Counted from the stretch's first letter, positions 33,045 to 41,857 are shown. The stretch: 64,000 nucleotides of DNA from Pantoea alhagi (GCF_002101395.1 NZ_CP019706.1:558001-622000), one strand, 5' to 3'. A program made the numbers and translations. Notes: generated by a model not told the origin, from the sequence alone.

Positions 33045-33884
33045 TTAACGCTGTTCCAGCTCATCCAGCTGCTGGTAAAGATCGGCAATAGCGTGAATAC
33101 GCTGACGTCCCTGCGCCAGCCCTTCATGCAGTAACGCATTGGCCAACAGGTTAACCAGACTCATGGCGGCGGAGTAGCTGTCGAAGGCGGAAACGCTGTC
33201 AAGCGGGGTACAAAGCGGCCAGCGTGCCAGTGGAATAATCGACTGCGCCTGCGGCTCGCAAAGCAATACCACCGGCACCGCCTGCTGCTGGAGCTGGAGC
33301 AGTAAAGATTTCATAATGCGTGGACGCCGCCGGAAAGCGACGGCAATCACCAGATCGTCCGCACTGATATCCACCAGCTCTTCACCAAGCGTCTGTCCGG
33401 GCTGCGGCAAAATATGTACCTGCGTACGCGCCTGTAACAGCTGCTGACGCAGATGCAGCGCCACCGGCCAGCCGTTGCGCATTCCGATAATAAAGATACG
33501 TCGCGCCTGCCCCAGCGCCGCAATAATCTCGCTAAAGCACTGCGGATCGATACTGTTGACCCACTGCGTCAGATTAGCGATCTCCTGCTTATAGTGACGC
33601 GACAGCAGCGTGTTGCCCTGCACCGCATCGCGATTATCGGTAAGCGGCATGCCGCTCTGGCGCAGAGTCCGCAGCTCATCGCGCATATCTTTGTATTTCT
33701 CATAGCCGAGCCGCCGGAACAGACGGCTGACGGTCGCTTTCGAGACTCCGCTCAGGCGTGCCAGTTCGGCGCTGTTATAGCTGATTAAATCGTCGAAATG
33801 GTCAAAAACAAAATCGGCAATGCGCTGCTCCTGCGGCGAAAGCTGACCGTAATGTTGTCGGAGCCGTTCATCAAGCTGCTTCAT
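33045..33884 (-). CDS. RpiR/MurR-family transcriptional regulator of the hpx cluster
   Basis: 279 residues. N-terminal HTH_6 domain (SPQEQRIADFVFDHFDDLISYNSAELARLSGVSKATVSRLFRRLGY, with the helix-turn-helix in its second half) and a C-terminal SIS sugar/ligand-binding domain (RIFIIGMRNGWPVALHLRQQL, VAFRRRPR). ATG 33884 has AGGGA upstream; a longer reading runs into the hpxW promoter. It sits between the ABC/hpxJK operon and hpxW, with hpxW divergent, which is the classic position for a local regulator. The effector is unknown. Confidence 0.88.
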   Translation of the reverse strand: MKQLDERLRQHYGQLSPQEQRIADFVFDHFDDLISYNSAELARLSGVSKATVSRLFRRLGYEKYKDMRDELRTLRQSGMPLTDNRDAVQGNTLLSRHYKQEIANLTQWVNSIDPQCFSEIIAALGQARRIFIIGMRNGWPVALHLRQQLLQARTQVHILPQPGQTLGEELVDISADDLVIAVAFRRRPRIMKSLLLQLQQQAVPVVLLCEPQAQSIIPLARWPLCTPLDSVSAFDSYSAAMSLVNLLANALLHEGLAQGRQRIHAIADLYQQLDELEQR

Positions 33885-34003
33885 AAAGTTCCCTGTAACT
33901 TTTGTTTCAGCTGAACATAGCATAAATCGATCCACTCTCTGCCCTGCCAAACCTGGAACAGCTCTTGCTTAACCTTTTTGTCTGAAGCAAATAAGGATAC
34001 GCA

Positions 34004-35590
34004 ATGATCCAAAGTAATATGGCGCCTCAGGGAATGGTGGTCACGCCGCATCATCTTGCCAGCGAAAGCGCACTGGCGGTGCTGCGCGAAGGCGGTAACG
34101 CGATCGAAGCGATGGTCGCCGCCGCCGCGACGATTGCGGTGGTCTATCCGCATATGAACGGTCTGGGCGGTGACGGCTTCTGGCTGATTGTGCCGCCGCA
34201 GGGCGATCCCATCGCTATTGACGCCAGCGGTGCTGCCGGTTCGCTGGCCCATCCCGACTTTTATCAGGGGCTGCCACATATTCCTCATCGTGGCCCCAAA
34301 GCGGCATTGACCGTGGCAGGCACCGTGAGCGGCTGGTCGGAAGCGCTTACGCTTGCGCAGGAATATGGCGGCGCTTCGCTGCCGCTGCCACGCCTGTTGC
34401 GCGATGCGATTCGCTATGCCGCCGACGGCATTCCGGTAACCGCCTCCCAGGCTACAGCCACCCACGCCAAACAGCAGGAGCTGGCCTGTCAGCCCGGCTT
34501 CGCCGCCACTTTTATGCCCGCTGGTGCACCGCCGCGTCCCGGTAGCCGCTTTACCCAACCGGCGCTGGCCGGGACGCTGTCAGAACTGTGTGAAAACGGG
34601 CTGGATAGCTTTTATCGCGGCCCGCTGGCGCATCGACTGGCGCAGGGTATGAAACAGCTGGAAATGCCGATCATGCTGGAAGATTTACAGCGCCATCGGG
34701 CAAAGCGCCGCAGGCCGCTGCACCTGACCCATCAGCACGGTGATATTTACAACATGGCACCGCCAACTCAGGGGCTGGTTTCGCTGGCGATCCTCGGCAT
34801 TACCGACTGCCTGAACATGGCGGAAGCCGATGAGGTGCAGACAATTCATTGTATTGTCGAGGCAACAAAACAGGCTTTTGCCCTGCGTGATCGCTATATC
34901 ACTGACCCGTTGCATATGCGTGAAGAGATGCAGCAGCTGCTGGAAAGTGGTCTGCTGGCGACCCGCGCACAACAAATCGATCCGCAGCGAGCAGCGCCCT
35001 GGGGAAGCGGACGCGGGCCTGGCGATACCGTCTGGATGGGCGTGATGGACAGCAGCGGCCTGGCGGTCTCCTTTATACAGAGTATTTATCATGAGTTTGG
35101 CAGCGGCGTAGTGCTGCCGGATACCGGCATCGTCTGGCAGAACCGTGGCGCGGCATTCAGCCTGGATCCACACCATTTGCTGTCGCTACTGCCCGGCAAA
35201 CAGCCGTTTCATACGCTTAACCCCGCCGCTGCCCGCCTGAAAGATGGACGCATAATGGTGTACGGTTCGATGGGCGGCGACGGCCAGCCGCAAACCCAGG
35301 CAGCGATATTTACCCGTCATGTGATTCAGGGCATGCCGCTTCAGGAAGCAGTAAGCGCGCCGCGCTGGCTGCTGGGCCGAACCTGGGGTGACTCTTCAGA
35401 CACCCTGAAACTGGAGGGCCGCTTCAGCGCCGATACGCTGACCCGGCTGGCGGCGTTGGGTCATCAGACAGATACGCTGCCCGATTTTAGCGAAGCGGTC
35501 GGTCACGCTGGCGCGATTGTGCGTCATACCAACGGCATGCTGGAAGGCGCATTCGATCCGCGCAGCAACGGCAGCGCGGCAGGTTTCTGA
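34004..35590 (+). CDS. hpxW: Oxamate amidohydrolase HpxW (gamma-glutamyltransferase-like Ntn hydrolase)
   Basis: 528 residues, collinear with GGT-family proteins. The autoprocessing nucleophile is Thr342 in GPGDTVWMGV; cleavage before it would give about 36- and 20-kDa subunits, as reported for Klebsiella HpxW. There is no signal peptide, unlike periplasmic GGT. It hydrolyses oxamate to oxalate and ammonia. The surrounding hpxXYZ genes make this function much more likely than glutathione hydrolysis. First gene of the plus-strand hpxWXYZ operon. Confidence 0.9.
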   Translation: MIQSNMAPQGMVVTPHHLASESALAVLREGGNAIEAMVAAAATIAVVYPHMNGLGGDGFWLIVPPQGDPIAIDASGAAGSLAHPDFYQGLPHIPHRGPKAALTVAGTVSGWSEALTLAQEYGGASLPLPRLLRDAIRYAADGIPVTASQATATHAKQQELACQPGFAATFMPAGAPPRPGSRFTQPALAGTLSELCENGLDSFYRGPLAHRLAQGMKQLEMPIMLEDLQRHRAKRRRPLHLTHQHGDIYNMAPPTQGLVSLAILGITDCLNMAEADEVQTIHCIVEATKQAFALRDRYITDPLHMREEMQQLLESGLLATRAQQIDPQRAAPWGSGRGPGDTVWMGVMDSSGLAVSFIQSIYHEFGSGVVLPDTGIVWQNRGAAFSLDPHHLLSLLPGKQPFHTLNPAAARLKDGRIMVYGSMGGDGQPQTQAAIFTRHVIQGMPLQEAVSAPRWLLGRTWGDSSDTLKLEGRFSADTLTRLAALGHQTDTLPDFSEAVGHAGAIVRHTNGMLEGAFDPRSNGSAAGF

Positions 35591-35603
35591 CAGGAGGAAA
35601 ATG

Positions 35604-35783
35604 ATGACAAACGACTGGACGACTTATCTGAACCAGATGACAGCGATGCTGGATATTGAGCTGGATGAGGCGCGGCGCACCGAGCTGCTGCTGCAGTTTA
35701 CCCGCATCGCACAGATGGCCGAACCGCTGATGGATTTCCCGCTGGATGATCGGCTGGACGTGGCGGGAGTGTATCAGGCATGA
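35604..35783 (+). CDS. hpxX: HpxX, DUF4089 (AtzG/GatC-like) small subunit
   Basis: 59 residues, helical, with the DUF4089 tail PLMDFPLDDRLDVAGVY. The related AtzG is a GatC-like stabilising partner of amidase AtzE, so this should form a complex with HpxY. The second of two adjacent ATGs (35604) has an AGGAGG at the best spacing; 35601 is the alternative. Its stop overlaps hpxY by 4 nt. Confidence 0.88.
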   Translation: MTNDWTTYLNQMTAMLDIELDEARRTELLLQFTRIAQMAEPLMDFPLDDRLDVAGVYQA

Positions 35784-37210
35784 GATTGAGTGAACTTTCC
35801 ATTGCCCAACTGCAGCAGGCGCTGCAAAAGGGCGAGCTGAGTGCCAGAGAGATTGCTGAAGCGACATTAGCTGCCATTGAGCAGCAAAATCCGCGCCTCA
35901 ACGCTTGGACCACGATCGTTGCCGATCGCATGCGCCAGCAGGCAGATCGCCTTGATCGTTTACGGCGCGAAGGCCAGCCGCTGCCGCCGCTGGCAGGCGT
36001 ACCCTGGGCGGTAAAAAACCTGTTTGACGTGGCGGGTCAGCGCACGCTGGCCGGGGCGAGCCTGTTCAGCGATCGGCCGCCTGCCGAACGCGATGCCTGG
36101 GCAGTAGACCGGCTCAGCCAGGCGGGTGCGCTGCTGAGCGGCATGCTGAATATGGATGCTTACGCCTACGGCTTTACCACCGAAAACAGCCACTACGGCG
36201 CGACGCGCAATCCTCACGATTTGCAACGTATCGCTGGCGGTTCATCCGGCGGATCGGCGGCGGCCGTGGCAGCCGGACTGGTGCATTTTTCTCTTGGCAG
36301 CGATACCAACGGTTCGATTCGCGTGCCCGCTTCGCTGTGTGGCATTTTCGGCCTGAAGCCCACCTTTGGCCGCCTGTCGCGCCACGGTACTCATCCCTTT
36401 GTCGCCAGCCTCGATCATATCGGCCCTTTCGCGCGCAGTTGCGAAGATTTAACCCGTGTCTATGATGCCCTGCAGGGACTGGATACGGAAGACGCCTTTC
36501 AGGCAAATGTTGCGCCTCAGCCCGCGCGGACGCAGCTGGAGAAAGGGCTGGAAGGGCTACGCTGTGCGGTACTCGGCGGCTATTTTCAACGGTTCAGCAA
36601 TGACGATGTGCAGCAGGCAGTCGCCACGGCAGCGCACGCGCTGGAGGCCCATGAACTGCTGGAGCTGGAGGAGATGGATCTTGCCCGCGCTTCAGCGTTT
36701 ATTATTACCGCCGCAGAGGGCGGCAATCGTTATTTACCAGCGTTACGCAGCCAGCCTGAACGCTTTGAACCGCTGTCGCGCGAACGATTACTGGCAGGCG
36801 CCATGCTGCCCTCCGCCTGGTATCTGCAGGCCCAGCGCTTCCGCCGTTATTTCCAGCAAAAGGTGCTGACGCTGTTTGATGATTTTGATGTGCTGATTGC
36901 TCCTGCTACTCCCTGCAGCGCCACGCTTATCGGTCAGGAAACCATGCAGATTAATGGTGAGACGCTGCCGGTACGCGCCAGCATGGGCATGCTGACGCAG
37001 CCGATCTCTTTCCTTGGCCTGCCGGTGACCACCGTACCGTTACGCACCGCCAGCGGTCTGCCGATTGGTTTACAGCTGATCGCCGCGCCTTTTCAGGAGG
37101 CAAACTGCCTGCGGGCTGCCCGCGCGCTGGAGCAGATGGGAATTACCGTGGCCACGGTAGCGCGGCAGGAAATGCCCGATGGTACGGCGGCGGCTATTTC
37201 AGGGAGTTAA
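35780..37210 (+). CDS. hpxY: HpxY, AtzE-family amidase (probable oxalurate amidohydrolase)
   Basis: 476 residues, amidase-signature enzyme. The Ser-cisSer-Lys triad is visible: Lys in WAVKNLFDV, Ser in GGSSGGSAAAV, and nucleophile Ser in GSDTNGSIRVPAS. Its closest named family is AtzE (1-carboxybiuret hydrolase). In the hpx context the substrate is thought to be oxalurate, feeding oxamate to HpxW; this is a pathway inference. Coupled to hpxX by a 4-nt overlap. Confidence 0.9.
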   Translation: MRLSELSIAQLQQALQKGELSAREIAEATLAAIEQQNPRLNAWTTIVADRMRQQADRLDRLRREGQPLPPLAGVPWAVKNLFDVAGQRTLAGASLFSDRPPAERDAWAVDRLSQAGALLSGMLNMDAYAYGFTTENSHYGATRNPHDLQRIAGGSSGGSAAAVAAGLVHFSLGSDTNGSIRVPASLCGIFGLKPTFGRLSRHGTHPFVASLDHIGPFARSCEDLTRVYDALQGLDTEDAFQANVAPQPARTQLEKGLEGLRCAVLGGYFQRFSNDDVQQAVATAAHALEAHELLELEEMDLARASAFIITAAEGGNRYLPALRSQPERFEPLSRERLLAGAMLPSAWYLQAQRFRRYFQQKVLTLFDDFDVLIAPATPCSATLIGQETMQINGETLPVRASMGMLTQPISFLGLPVTTVPLRTASGLPIGLQLIAAPFQEANCLRAARALEQMGITVATVARQEMPDGTAAAISGS

Positions 37211-37214
37211 TCGA

Positions 37215-37604
37215 GTGAACAATAACGAAATTAATCTGCCGACTGTGGTAGCGGAAGTGACAGAAGCTTTTCAGCGCTATGAGCAGGCGCTAATTAGCAA
37301 TGACATTGCGGAGCTGGATGCGCTGTTCTGGCATGACGATCGCACGGTGCGTCTGGGAGCCGGAGAGAACCTGTACGGCATCGAGGCGATTCGCGCATTT
37401 CGGGCCGCGCGCCCCAGTGCCGGTTTATATCGCCAGTTGCGAAATACAGTCATTACGACCTTTGGTACGGACTTCGCCGTCTGCAGCACCGAATTTACCC
37501 GTCCCGGCAGCGATCGTCCTGGCCGACAGCAGCAAAGCTGGGTACGCCTGCCGCAGGGCTGGCGGATCGTTGCCGCACAGGTCAGCCTGCTGGAGGGACA
37601 ATAA
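37215..37604 (+). CDS. hpxZ: HpxZ, DUF3225 (AtzH-like) protein
   Basis: 129 residues, SnoaL/NTF2-like fold family DUF3225, with FWHDDRTVRLGAGENLYGIEAIRAFRAAR. The relative AtzH is a decarboxylating amidohydrolase acting beside AtzE/AtzG. The likely start is GTG 37215, 8 nt after an AGGGAG and 4 nt after the hpxY stop. Its exact reaction here is unknown. Its stop codon lies inside the terminator of the convergent hpxSAB operon. Confidence 0.87.
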   Translation: MNNNEINLPTVVAEVTEAFQRYEQALISNDIAELDALFWHDDRTVRLGAGENLYGIEAIRAFRAARPSAGLYRQLRNTVITTFGTDFAVCSTEFTRPGSDRPGRQQQSWVRLPQGWRIVAAQVSLLEGQ

Positions 37605-37634
37605 AAAGCCGCGGGCGCCTGATGCGCTCGCGGC
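37602..37634 (-). terminator. Intrinsic terminator of hpxSAB
   Basis: Eleven-pair stem GCCGCGGGCGC (37608-37618) / GCGCTCGCGGC (37624-37634), one wobble; on the minus strand it is followed by TTTTTATT. It lies 16 nt past the hpxB stop and partly overlaps the hpxZ stop. It lacks a T-tract in the plus direction. Confidence 0.8.
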
Positions 37635-37650
37635 AGCTCAGGCAACCACA

Positions 37651-38610
37651 TCAGGCTTCTGGTGCCGGATGATGTTTGATCCAGTGATCGGCAATTTGCT
37701 GGCGAGTGCAAATCCAAACCCGTTCATGCTGCTGAATATAATCCAGGAAACGGGTCAGCGCACGGAAGCGGCCCGGCCTTCCCAGCAGGCGACAGTGCAT
37801 GCCTACCGACATCATTTTCGGCGCGGTTTCACCCTCTTCATACAGCACATCAAAGCTGTCTTTCAGGTAGGTGTAAAAATGCCCGGCGGTGTTAAATCCC
37901 TGCGGCGTGGCAAAACGCATATCGTTGGTTTCCAGCGAATAGGGAATAATCAGATGCGGTTTCACCGTGCCATCCTGACAGGTAACGCGCGTCCAGAACG
38001 GCAAATCATCGCTGTAATTGTCGCTGTCGTAGCTGAATCCGCCCTGCTCCACCACCAGCCGGCGCGTATTTGGACTGTCGCGCCCGGTATACCAGCCGGT
38101 GGGCGCTTTACCAAACAGGTCCATCAGCACATCCACCGCCTGCTGGATATGCTGACGCTCGGTTTTCGGATCCATCGCCTGATAGTGGATCCAGCGCCAG
38201 CCGTGGCTAACAACATCATATTGCGCATCGGCGATGGCCTGCACTATCTCCGGATGACGCGCCAGCGCCATCGCCACGCCAAATACCGTTAGCGGCAGAC
38301 CACGCTTTTGAAACTCCTGATGGATCCGCCAGAAACCCGCGCGCGAACCATATTCATACAGCGAGTCCATTGACATATGGCGGTCAGGATAGCTGGCCGC
38401 GCCGATAATATCGGATAAAAACTGTTCAGAGCCGGCATCGCCATGCAGAACGTTATTTTCTGCGCCCTCTTCATAGTTGAGCACAAACTGGACCGCAATC
38501 CGTGATTCGCCGGGCCAGGCGGCATGCGGTGGATGACCGGCGTAGCCACGCAGATCGCGCGGATAGTTTTTATTGAAGCTGTATTCTTTCTTCTCAGGGG
38601 ACTGACTCAT
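37651..38610 (-). CDS. hpxB: Allantoinase HpxB (PuuE type, polysaccharide-deacetylase fold)
   Basis: 319 residues, NodB-like fold, starting with the PuuE-type N-terminus NYPRDLRGYAGHPPHAAWPG. Characteristic blocks include SHGWRWIHY, GWYTGRDSPNTRRLV and NDMRFATPQGFN. It belongs to the cofactor-independent allantoinase group and not to the zinc amidohydrolase AllB. It converts allantoin to allantoate for HpxK. Last gene of hpxS-hpxA-hpxB. Confidence 0.94.
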   Translation of the reverse strand: MSQSPEKKEYSFNKNYPRDLRGYAGHPPHAAWPGESRIAVQFVLNYEEGAENNVLHGDAGSEQFLSDIIGAASYPDRHMSMDSLYEYGSRAGFWRIHQEFQKRGLPLTVFGVAMALARHPEIVQAIADAQYDVVSHGWRWIHYQAMDPKTERQHIQQAVDVLMDLFGKAPTGWYTGRDSPNTRRLVVEQGGFSYDSDNYSDDLPFWTRVTCQDGTVKPHLIIPYSLETNDMRFATPQGFNTAGHFYTYLKDSFDVLYEEGETAPKMMSVGMHCRLLGRPGRFRALTRFLDYIQQHERVWICTRQQIADHWIKHHPAPEA

Positions 38611-38643
38611 TCACTGGCTCCTTTCTTGAGCAGATGACTTCCG

Positions 38644-39381
38644 TTAGTTTAGGTGCTGGAAAGCACCCGTTATCTTTTTTTCACGTGGAAACGCTAAATC
38701 GCCATATTTGCTGGTGCCTAACCCCAACGACACCAGCGACTCCACCATCTTTACCGCCGCGCCGACACCATCAATAACAGGCATGCCTAATTCCTGCGTC
38801 AGATCGCGCGCCAGCGTCGCCATCCCGCCGCAGCCCAGCACTATCGCACCGCAGCCATCCTCACGCTGCGCCTGCAGACAGCGGCTGCGCACCTTTTCCT
38901 GCGCCAGACCGCGACTCTCTTCCAGCGCAAGGACCGGCAGATCGATCGCATGCAGCGCGGCACAGTGATGCGTAAAGCCATACTGCCGCACCAGATGGCG
39001 GGCGATGATCAGCGTCCGTGGCAGCGTGGTGACCACGGAGAAACGTGTCGCTACCAGCGTCGCCATATGCATCGCCGCTTCGGCAATGCCAATAACCGGC
39101 CCGTTGGCCAGTTCACGCGCCGCCAGCAGGCCTGGATCACCAAAGCAGGCGATAATGTGCCCATCGACGCCCTGCTCGCGTCCCCGCTTCACCTGCTCCA
39201 GCACGCCGAGCGCGGCGATCGCCTCATCGGCATGCCCTTCAATCGACGGCACGCCCTGCGCCGGCGAAACGGCAATAATTTCCGTTGTCGGCGCGGCTGC
39301 AGCGCGGGCGGCGCGGGCAATGGTGTCGGTCATTGACTGCGTAGTGTTGGGGTTGATGACCTGTATACAGAGGGAACTCAT
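38644..39381 (-). CDS. hpxA: Allantoin racemase HpxA
   Basis: 245 residues, Asp/Glu/hydantoin racemase family. The N-terminus INPNTTQSMT binds the carboxylate/ureide, and the two acid-base cysteines are in IIACFGDPG and VLGCGGMA. It interconverts allantoin enantiomers so that the whole pool can enter HpxB. Its start overlaps the hpxS stop by 4 nt. Confidence 0.94.
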   Translation of the reverse strand: MSSLCIQVINPNTTQSMTDTIARAARAAAAPTTEIIAVSPAQGVPSIEGHADEAIAALGVLEQVKRGREQGVDGHIIACFGDPGLLAARELANGPVIGIAEAAMHMATLVATRFSVVTTLPRTLIIARHLVRQYGFTHHCAALHAIDLPVLALEESRGLAQEKVRSRCLQAQREDGCGAIVLGCGGMATLARDLTQELGMPVIDGVGAAVKMVESLVSLGLGTSKYGDLAFPREKKITGAFQHLN

Positions 39382-40100
39382 TTTTGTGGTGCTCCTTTAT
39401 GGGCAAACAGCAGAGAAAAATTGGGCAGGACGTCACCGCCGCGCTCAAAGCGCAGTGATGTGAGAATATGATCGAAATGTTGCCGCATGGCGTCCGTCAG
39501 CTGCGTTAGCTGTCTGGTACGCAAATATTCCACCAGCCTGTCGTGGTGATCGCAACGGCATCCCTGTTGCCAGGGCGCGCCCCAGACGGCAATCACCAGC
39601 GACGAGCGCTGCGTCAATCGTGTTACCAGCTCCGTGAGTACCTGATTGCCAGAAATCGCCTGTAGCTGAATATGAAAAGCGGCGGAAAGGCGAATCGCCG
39701 CCGAGCCGTCATGCTGCTGATGTGCCTGGCGCTCTTTATCCAGCAGCTGCTCAAGCGCCGCCAGATGCGGCGGCTGACAGTGCGCGCTCACCGCAGGCAA
39801 ATTGGCGCATTCAATCAGCGAACGGGTATGGAAAATATCCCGCGCCTCCTGCGCATCGGGCGCAGCGACCTGCGCACCACGTCCGGGCGTTAACCTGATC
39901 ATTTGCACTGCCGCGAGGCGCTGTAGCACTTTACGAATGCCGGTGCGGCTGATGCCAAAGACATCAGCCAGCGCCTCTTCCGGTAAGCGGCTGCCGGGCG
40001 GCAACTGATGTTCCACAATCGCGGTCAGTAACGCCTGATAGACCGGCTCATGGTTATCCGTCAGGTCTGAGGCCGTTTTCTGGCCGGTTTCATGCTTCAT
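39378..40100 (-). CDS. hpxS: HpxS, GntR-family regulator of allantoin genes
   Basis: 240 residues: N-terminal winged HTH (GSRLPEEALADVFGISRTGIRKVLQRLAAVQMI) and a C-terminal FCD-type ligand domain (metal-binding His residues are plausible around HIQLQAI and RQHFDHI). First gene of hpxSAB and divergent from the NCS1 permease. The intergenic region carries two GTATAC-centred sites that it probably binds. The effector is likely allantoin, by analogy with Klebsiella HpxS. Confidence 0.9.
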   Translation of the reverse strand: MKHETGQKTASDLTDNHEPVYQALLTAIVEHQLPPGSRLPEEALADVFGISRTGIRKVLQRLAAVQMIRLTPGRGAQVAAPDAQEARDIFHTRSLIECANLPAVSAHCQPPHLAALEQLLDKERQAHQQHDGSAAIRLSAAFHIQLQAISGNQVLTELVTRLTQRSSLVIAVWGAPWQQGCRCDHHDRLVEYLRTRQLTQLTDAMRQHFDHILTSLRFERGGDVLPNFSLLFAHKGAPQK

Positions 40101-40122
40101 TACCTACTCCGTTGGCGAGGGT

Positions 40123-40165
40123 CGTATACAAAACCGCCTGTGCGGCGCGGCGGCCTTGTATACAA
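40123..40165. promoter_or_regulatory. HpxS (GntR) operators in the hpxS-permease divergent promoter
   Basis: Two sites centred on GTATAC: CGTATACAA (40123-40131) and the perfect palindrome TTGTATACAA (40156-40165), centres 34 bp apart (about three helical turns). FadR/FCD-type GntR proteins commonly bind short palindromes of this kind. Assignment to HpxS is by position. Confidence 0.6.
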
Positions 40166-40244
40166 AATTTAACTTTTGGCCTGAATCCTGCAGGTGCTGA
40201 TACACAAGGTTTCTCCGTTACCCTTTCTAAGAGGAGCAGGTTTC

Positions 40245-41735
40245 ATGCCAAATTATTCCAGCGTTTCTCCAGCAGCTCGCAGCGATGCTGAGTACAGTCC
40301 GCGCCTGACCAATGAGGATCTTGCTCCTGTCCCACAGCAGAACTGGAGCTGGTACAACATTTTCTCTTTCTGGATGTCGGATGTGCACAGCATGGGCGGC
40401 TATGTGGTGGCGGCCAGCTTCTTTACGCTGGGGCTGGCAAGCTGGCAGGTACTGATCTGTTTGCTGGCGGGAATTTGTATCGTACAACTGTGCGCCAATC
40501 TGGTGGCAAAACCGAGCCAGATGGCGGGCGTTCCCTACGCGGTGATCTGTCGGCAGGCATTCGGCGTGTTTGGCGCCAATATTCCTGCGGTGATCCGGGG
40601 ATTGATCGCCTTCGCCTGGTATGGCATTCAAACCTGGCTGGCTTCTAATGCGCTGATGCTGGTGTTGTTAAAATTCTGGCCTGCGCTCTCGCCGCTGACG
40701 CAATCTTCCTGGCTGGGGCTGTCGCTGCTCGGCTGGATCTGCTTCGGTATTATGTGGCTGCTGCAGGCGGCGGTATTCTGGCACGGCATGAACGCCATTA
40801 AGCGCTTTATTGATATTGCCGGGCCCGCCGTGTATGTGGTGATGATGGCGCTGGCCGGCTGGATTGTATACAAAACCGGTTTTGACGGGATCTCTTTTAC
40901 GCTGACCAGTAAAACGCTGAGCATCAGTGAACAGAGCTGGCAAATGATCACTGCTACCGCACTTGTGGTCTCCTATTTTTCCGGCCCGCTGCTTAACTTT
41001 GGCGACTTTTCACGCTACGGCAAAAGTATGCAACATATTCGTCGCGGCAACCGCTGGGGCTTACCTTTTAACTTTCTGCTGTTTTCCGTGGTGACGGTGG
41101 TGATTGTTTCCGGCACCCGCTCACTGTTTGGCAAGATGATTACCGATCCGATTGAAACCGTCAGCCTGGTGGGAAATGACCTTGCGGTGGCTATCGGCCT
41201 GCTGACGATGATTACTGCCACTATCGGCATCAATATCGTGGCAAACTTTGTCTCGCCCGCCTTCGATTTTTCAAACTGCGCGCCACAGAAAATCACTTTC
41301 CGTGCCGGCGGCATGATTGCTGCGGTGGGATCGGTGCTGCTGACGCCCTGGAATCTGTTCCAGTCGCCAGAGCTGATTCACTATACGCTTGACGTGCTGG
41401 GGGCGTTTATTGGGCCGCTGTTTGGAATTTTGCTGGTGGATTTTTATCTGATTAAACGCGGAAAGGTAGTGGTAGACGATCTGTTTAATGCCACGCCTGC
41501 AGGACGCTACTGGTATCGCGGCGGTTTTAATCCCAAAGCGATCGCCGCCCTGCTGCCGTCGGTGGCAATCGGCGTGCTGATCAGTTTTGTCCCTGCGCTG
41601 CATGAGATTGCCAGCTTCAGCTGGTTTATCGGCGTCGCGCTTGGCGGCGGCTGCTATCGTTGGCTTGCGCGGGAAGATCGGGAAGAAGCGGCGGCAACGC
41701 CTTATGTGGCACAGGTTGTGATGCAGAAAGAGTAA
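40245..41735 (+). CDS. NCS1-family allantoin permease
   Basis: 496 residues, 12 predicted helices, with the NCS1 start NEDLAPVPQQNWSWYNIFSFWMSDVHSMGGY (residues 24 on) and GDFSRYGKS. NCS1 members carry allantoin, cytosine, uracil or hydantoins; divergence from hpxS-hpxA-hpxB makes allantoin the best guess. ATG 40245 has GAGGAG 8 nt upstream; a longer reading into the operator region was rejected. An exact copy of the operator palindrome lies inside this gene at 40864-40873. Confidence 0.92.
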   Translation: MPNYSSVSPAARSDAEYSPRLTNEDLAPVPQQNWSWYNIFSFWMSDVHSMGGYVVAASFFTLGLASWQVLICLLAGICIVQLCANLVAKPSQMAGVPYAVICRQAFGVFGANIPAVIRGLIAFAWYGIQTWLASNALMLVLLKFWPALSPLTQSSWLGLSLLGWICFGIMWLLQAAVFWHGMNAIKRFIDIAGPAVYVVMMALAGWIVYKTGFDGISFTLTSKTLSISEQSWQMITATALVVSYFSGPLLNFGDFSRYGKSMQHIRRGNRWGLPFNFLLFSVVTVVIVSGTRSLFGKMITDPIETVSLVGNDLAVAIGLLTMITATIGINIVANFVSPAFDFSNCAPQKITFRAGGMIAAVGSVLLTPWNLFQSPELIHYTLDVLGAFIGPLFGILLVDFYLIKRGKVVVDDLFNATPAGRYWYRGGFNPKAIAALLPSVAIGVLISFVPALHEIASFSWFIGVALGGGCYRWLAREDREEAAATPYVAQVVMQKE

Positions 41736-41741
41736 AAAGCA

Positions 41742-41771
41742 AAAGGCCGATTCATTGCTGAATCGGCCTTT
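41742..41771. terminator. Bidirectional terminator (NCS1 permease / tRNA-Asp)
   Basis: Stem AAAGGCCGATTCA (41742-41754) / TGAATCGGCCTTT (41759-41771), 4-nt loop. It is symmetrical, with T/A runs usable in both directions, between the permease stop and the 3' end of tRNA-Asp. Confidence 0.88.
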
Positions 41772-41780
41772 CTGAATAGT

Positions 41781-41857
41781 TGGCGGTGCGGACGGGACTC
41801 GAACCCGCGACCCCCGGCGTGACAGGCCGGTATTCTAACCGACTGAACTACCGCACC
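41781..41857 (-). tRNA. tRNA-Asp (GTC)
   Basis: 77 nt with encoded CCA. Acceptor GGTGCGG/CCGCACC, the TTCAGTCGGTTAGAATACC D-arm region, anticodon GTC in CCTGTCACG, and GGTTCGAGTCC T-arm. It lies downstream of dnaQ, the position of aspV in E. coli. Identical over its whole length to the copy at 48363-48439. Confidence 0.97.

Noticed and set aside
32910..33134. 74-codon ORF between the binding-protein gene and the RpiR gene
   Set aside because: Lys/Arg-rich sequence without family resemblance; it runs into the RpiR gene on the other strand and spans its terminator region.
33881..34558. 225-codon ORF antisense to hpxW and its promoter
   Set aside because: Covers the divergent promoter and a conserved catalytic gene; no homology recognised.
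37300..38292. 330-codon ORF antisense to hpxB, overlapping hpxZ
   Set aside because: Overlaps two well-supported genes and the hpxSAB terminator; composition typical of a shadow frame.
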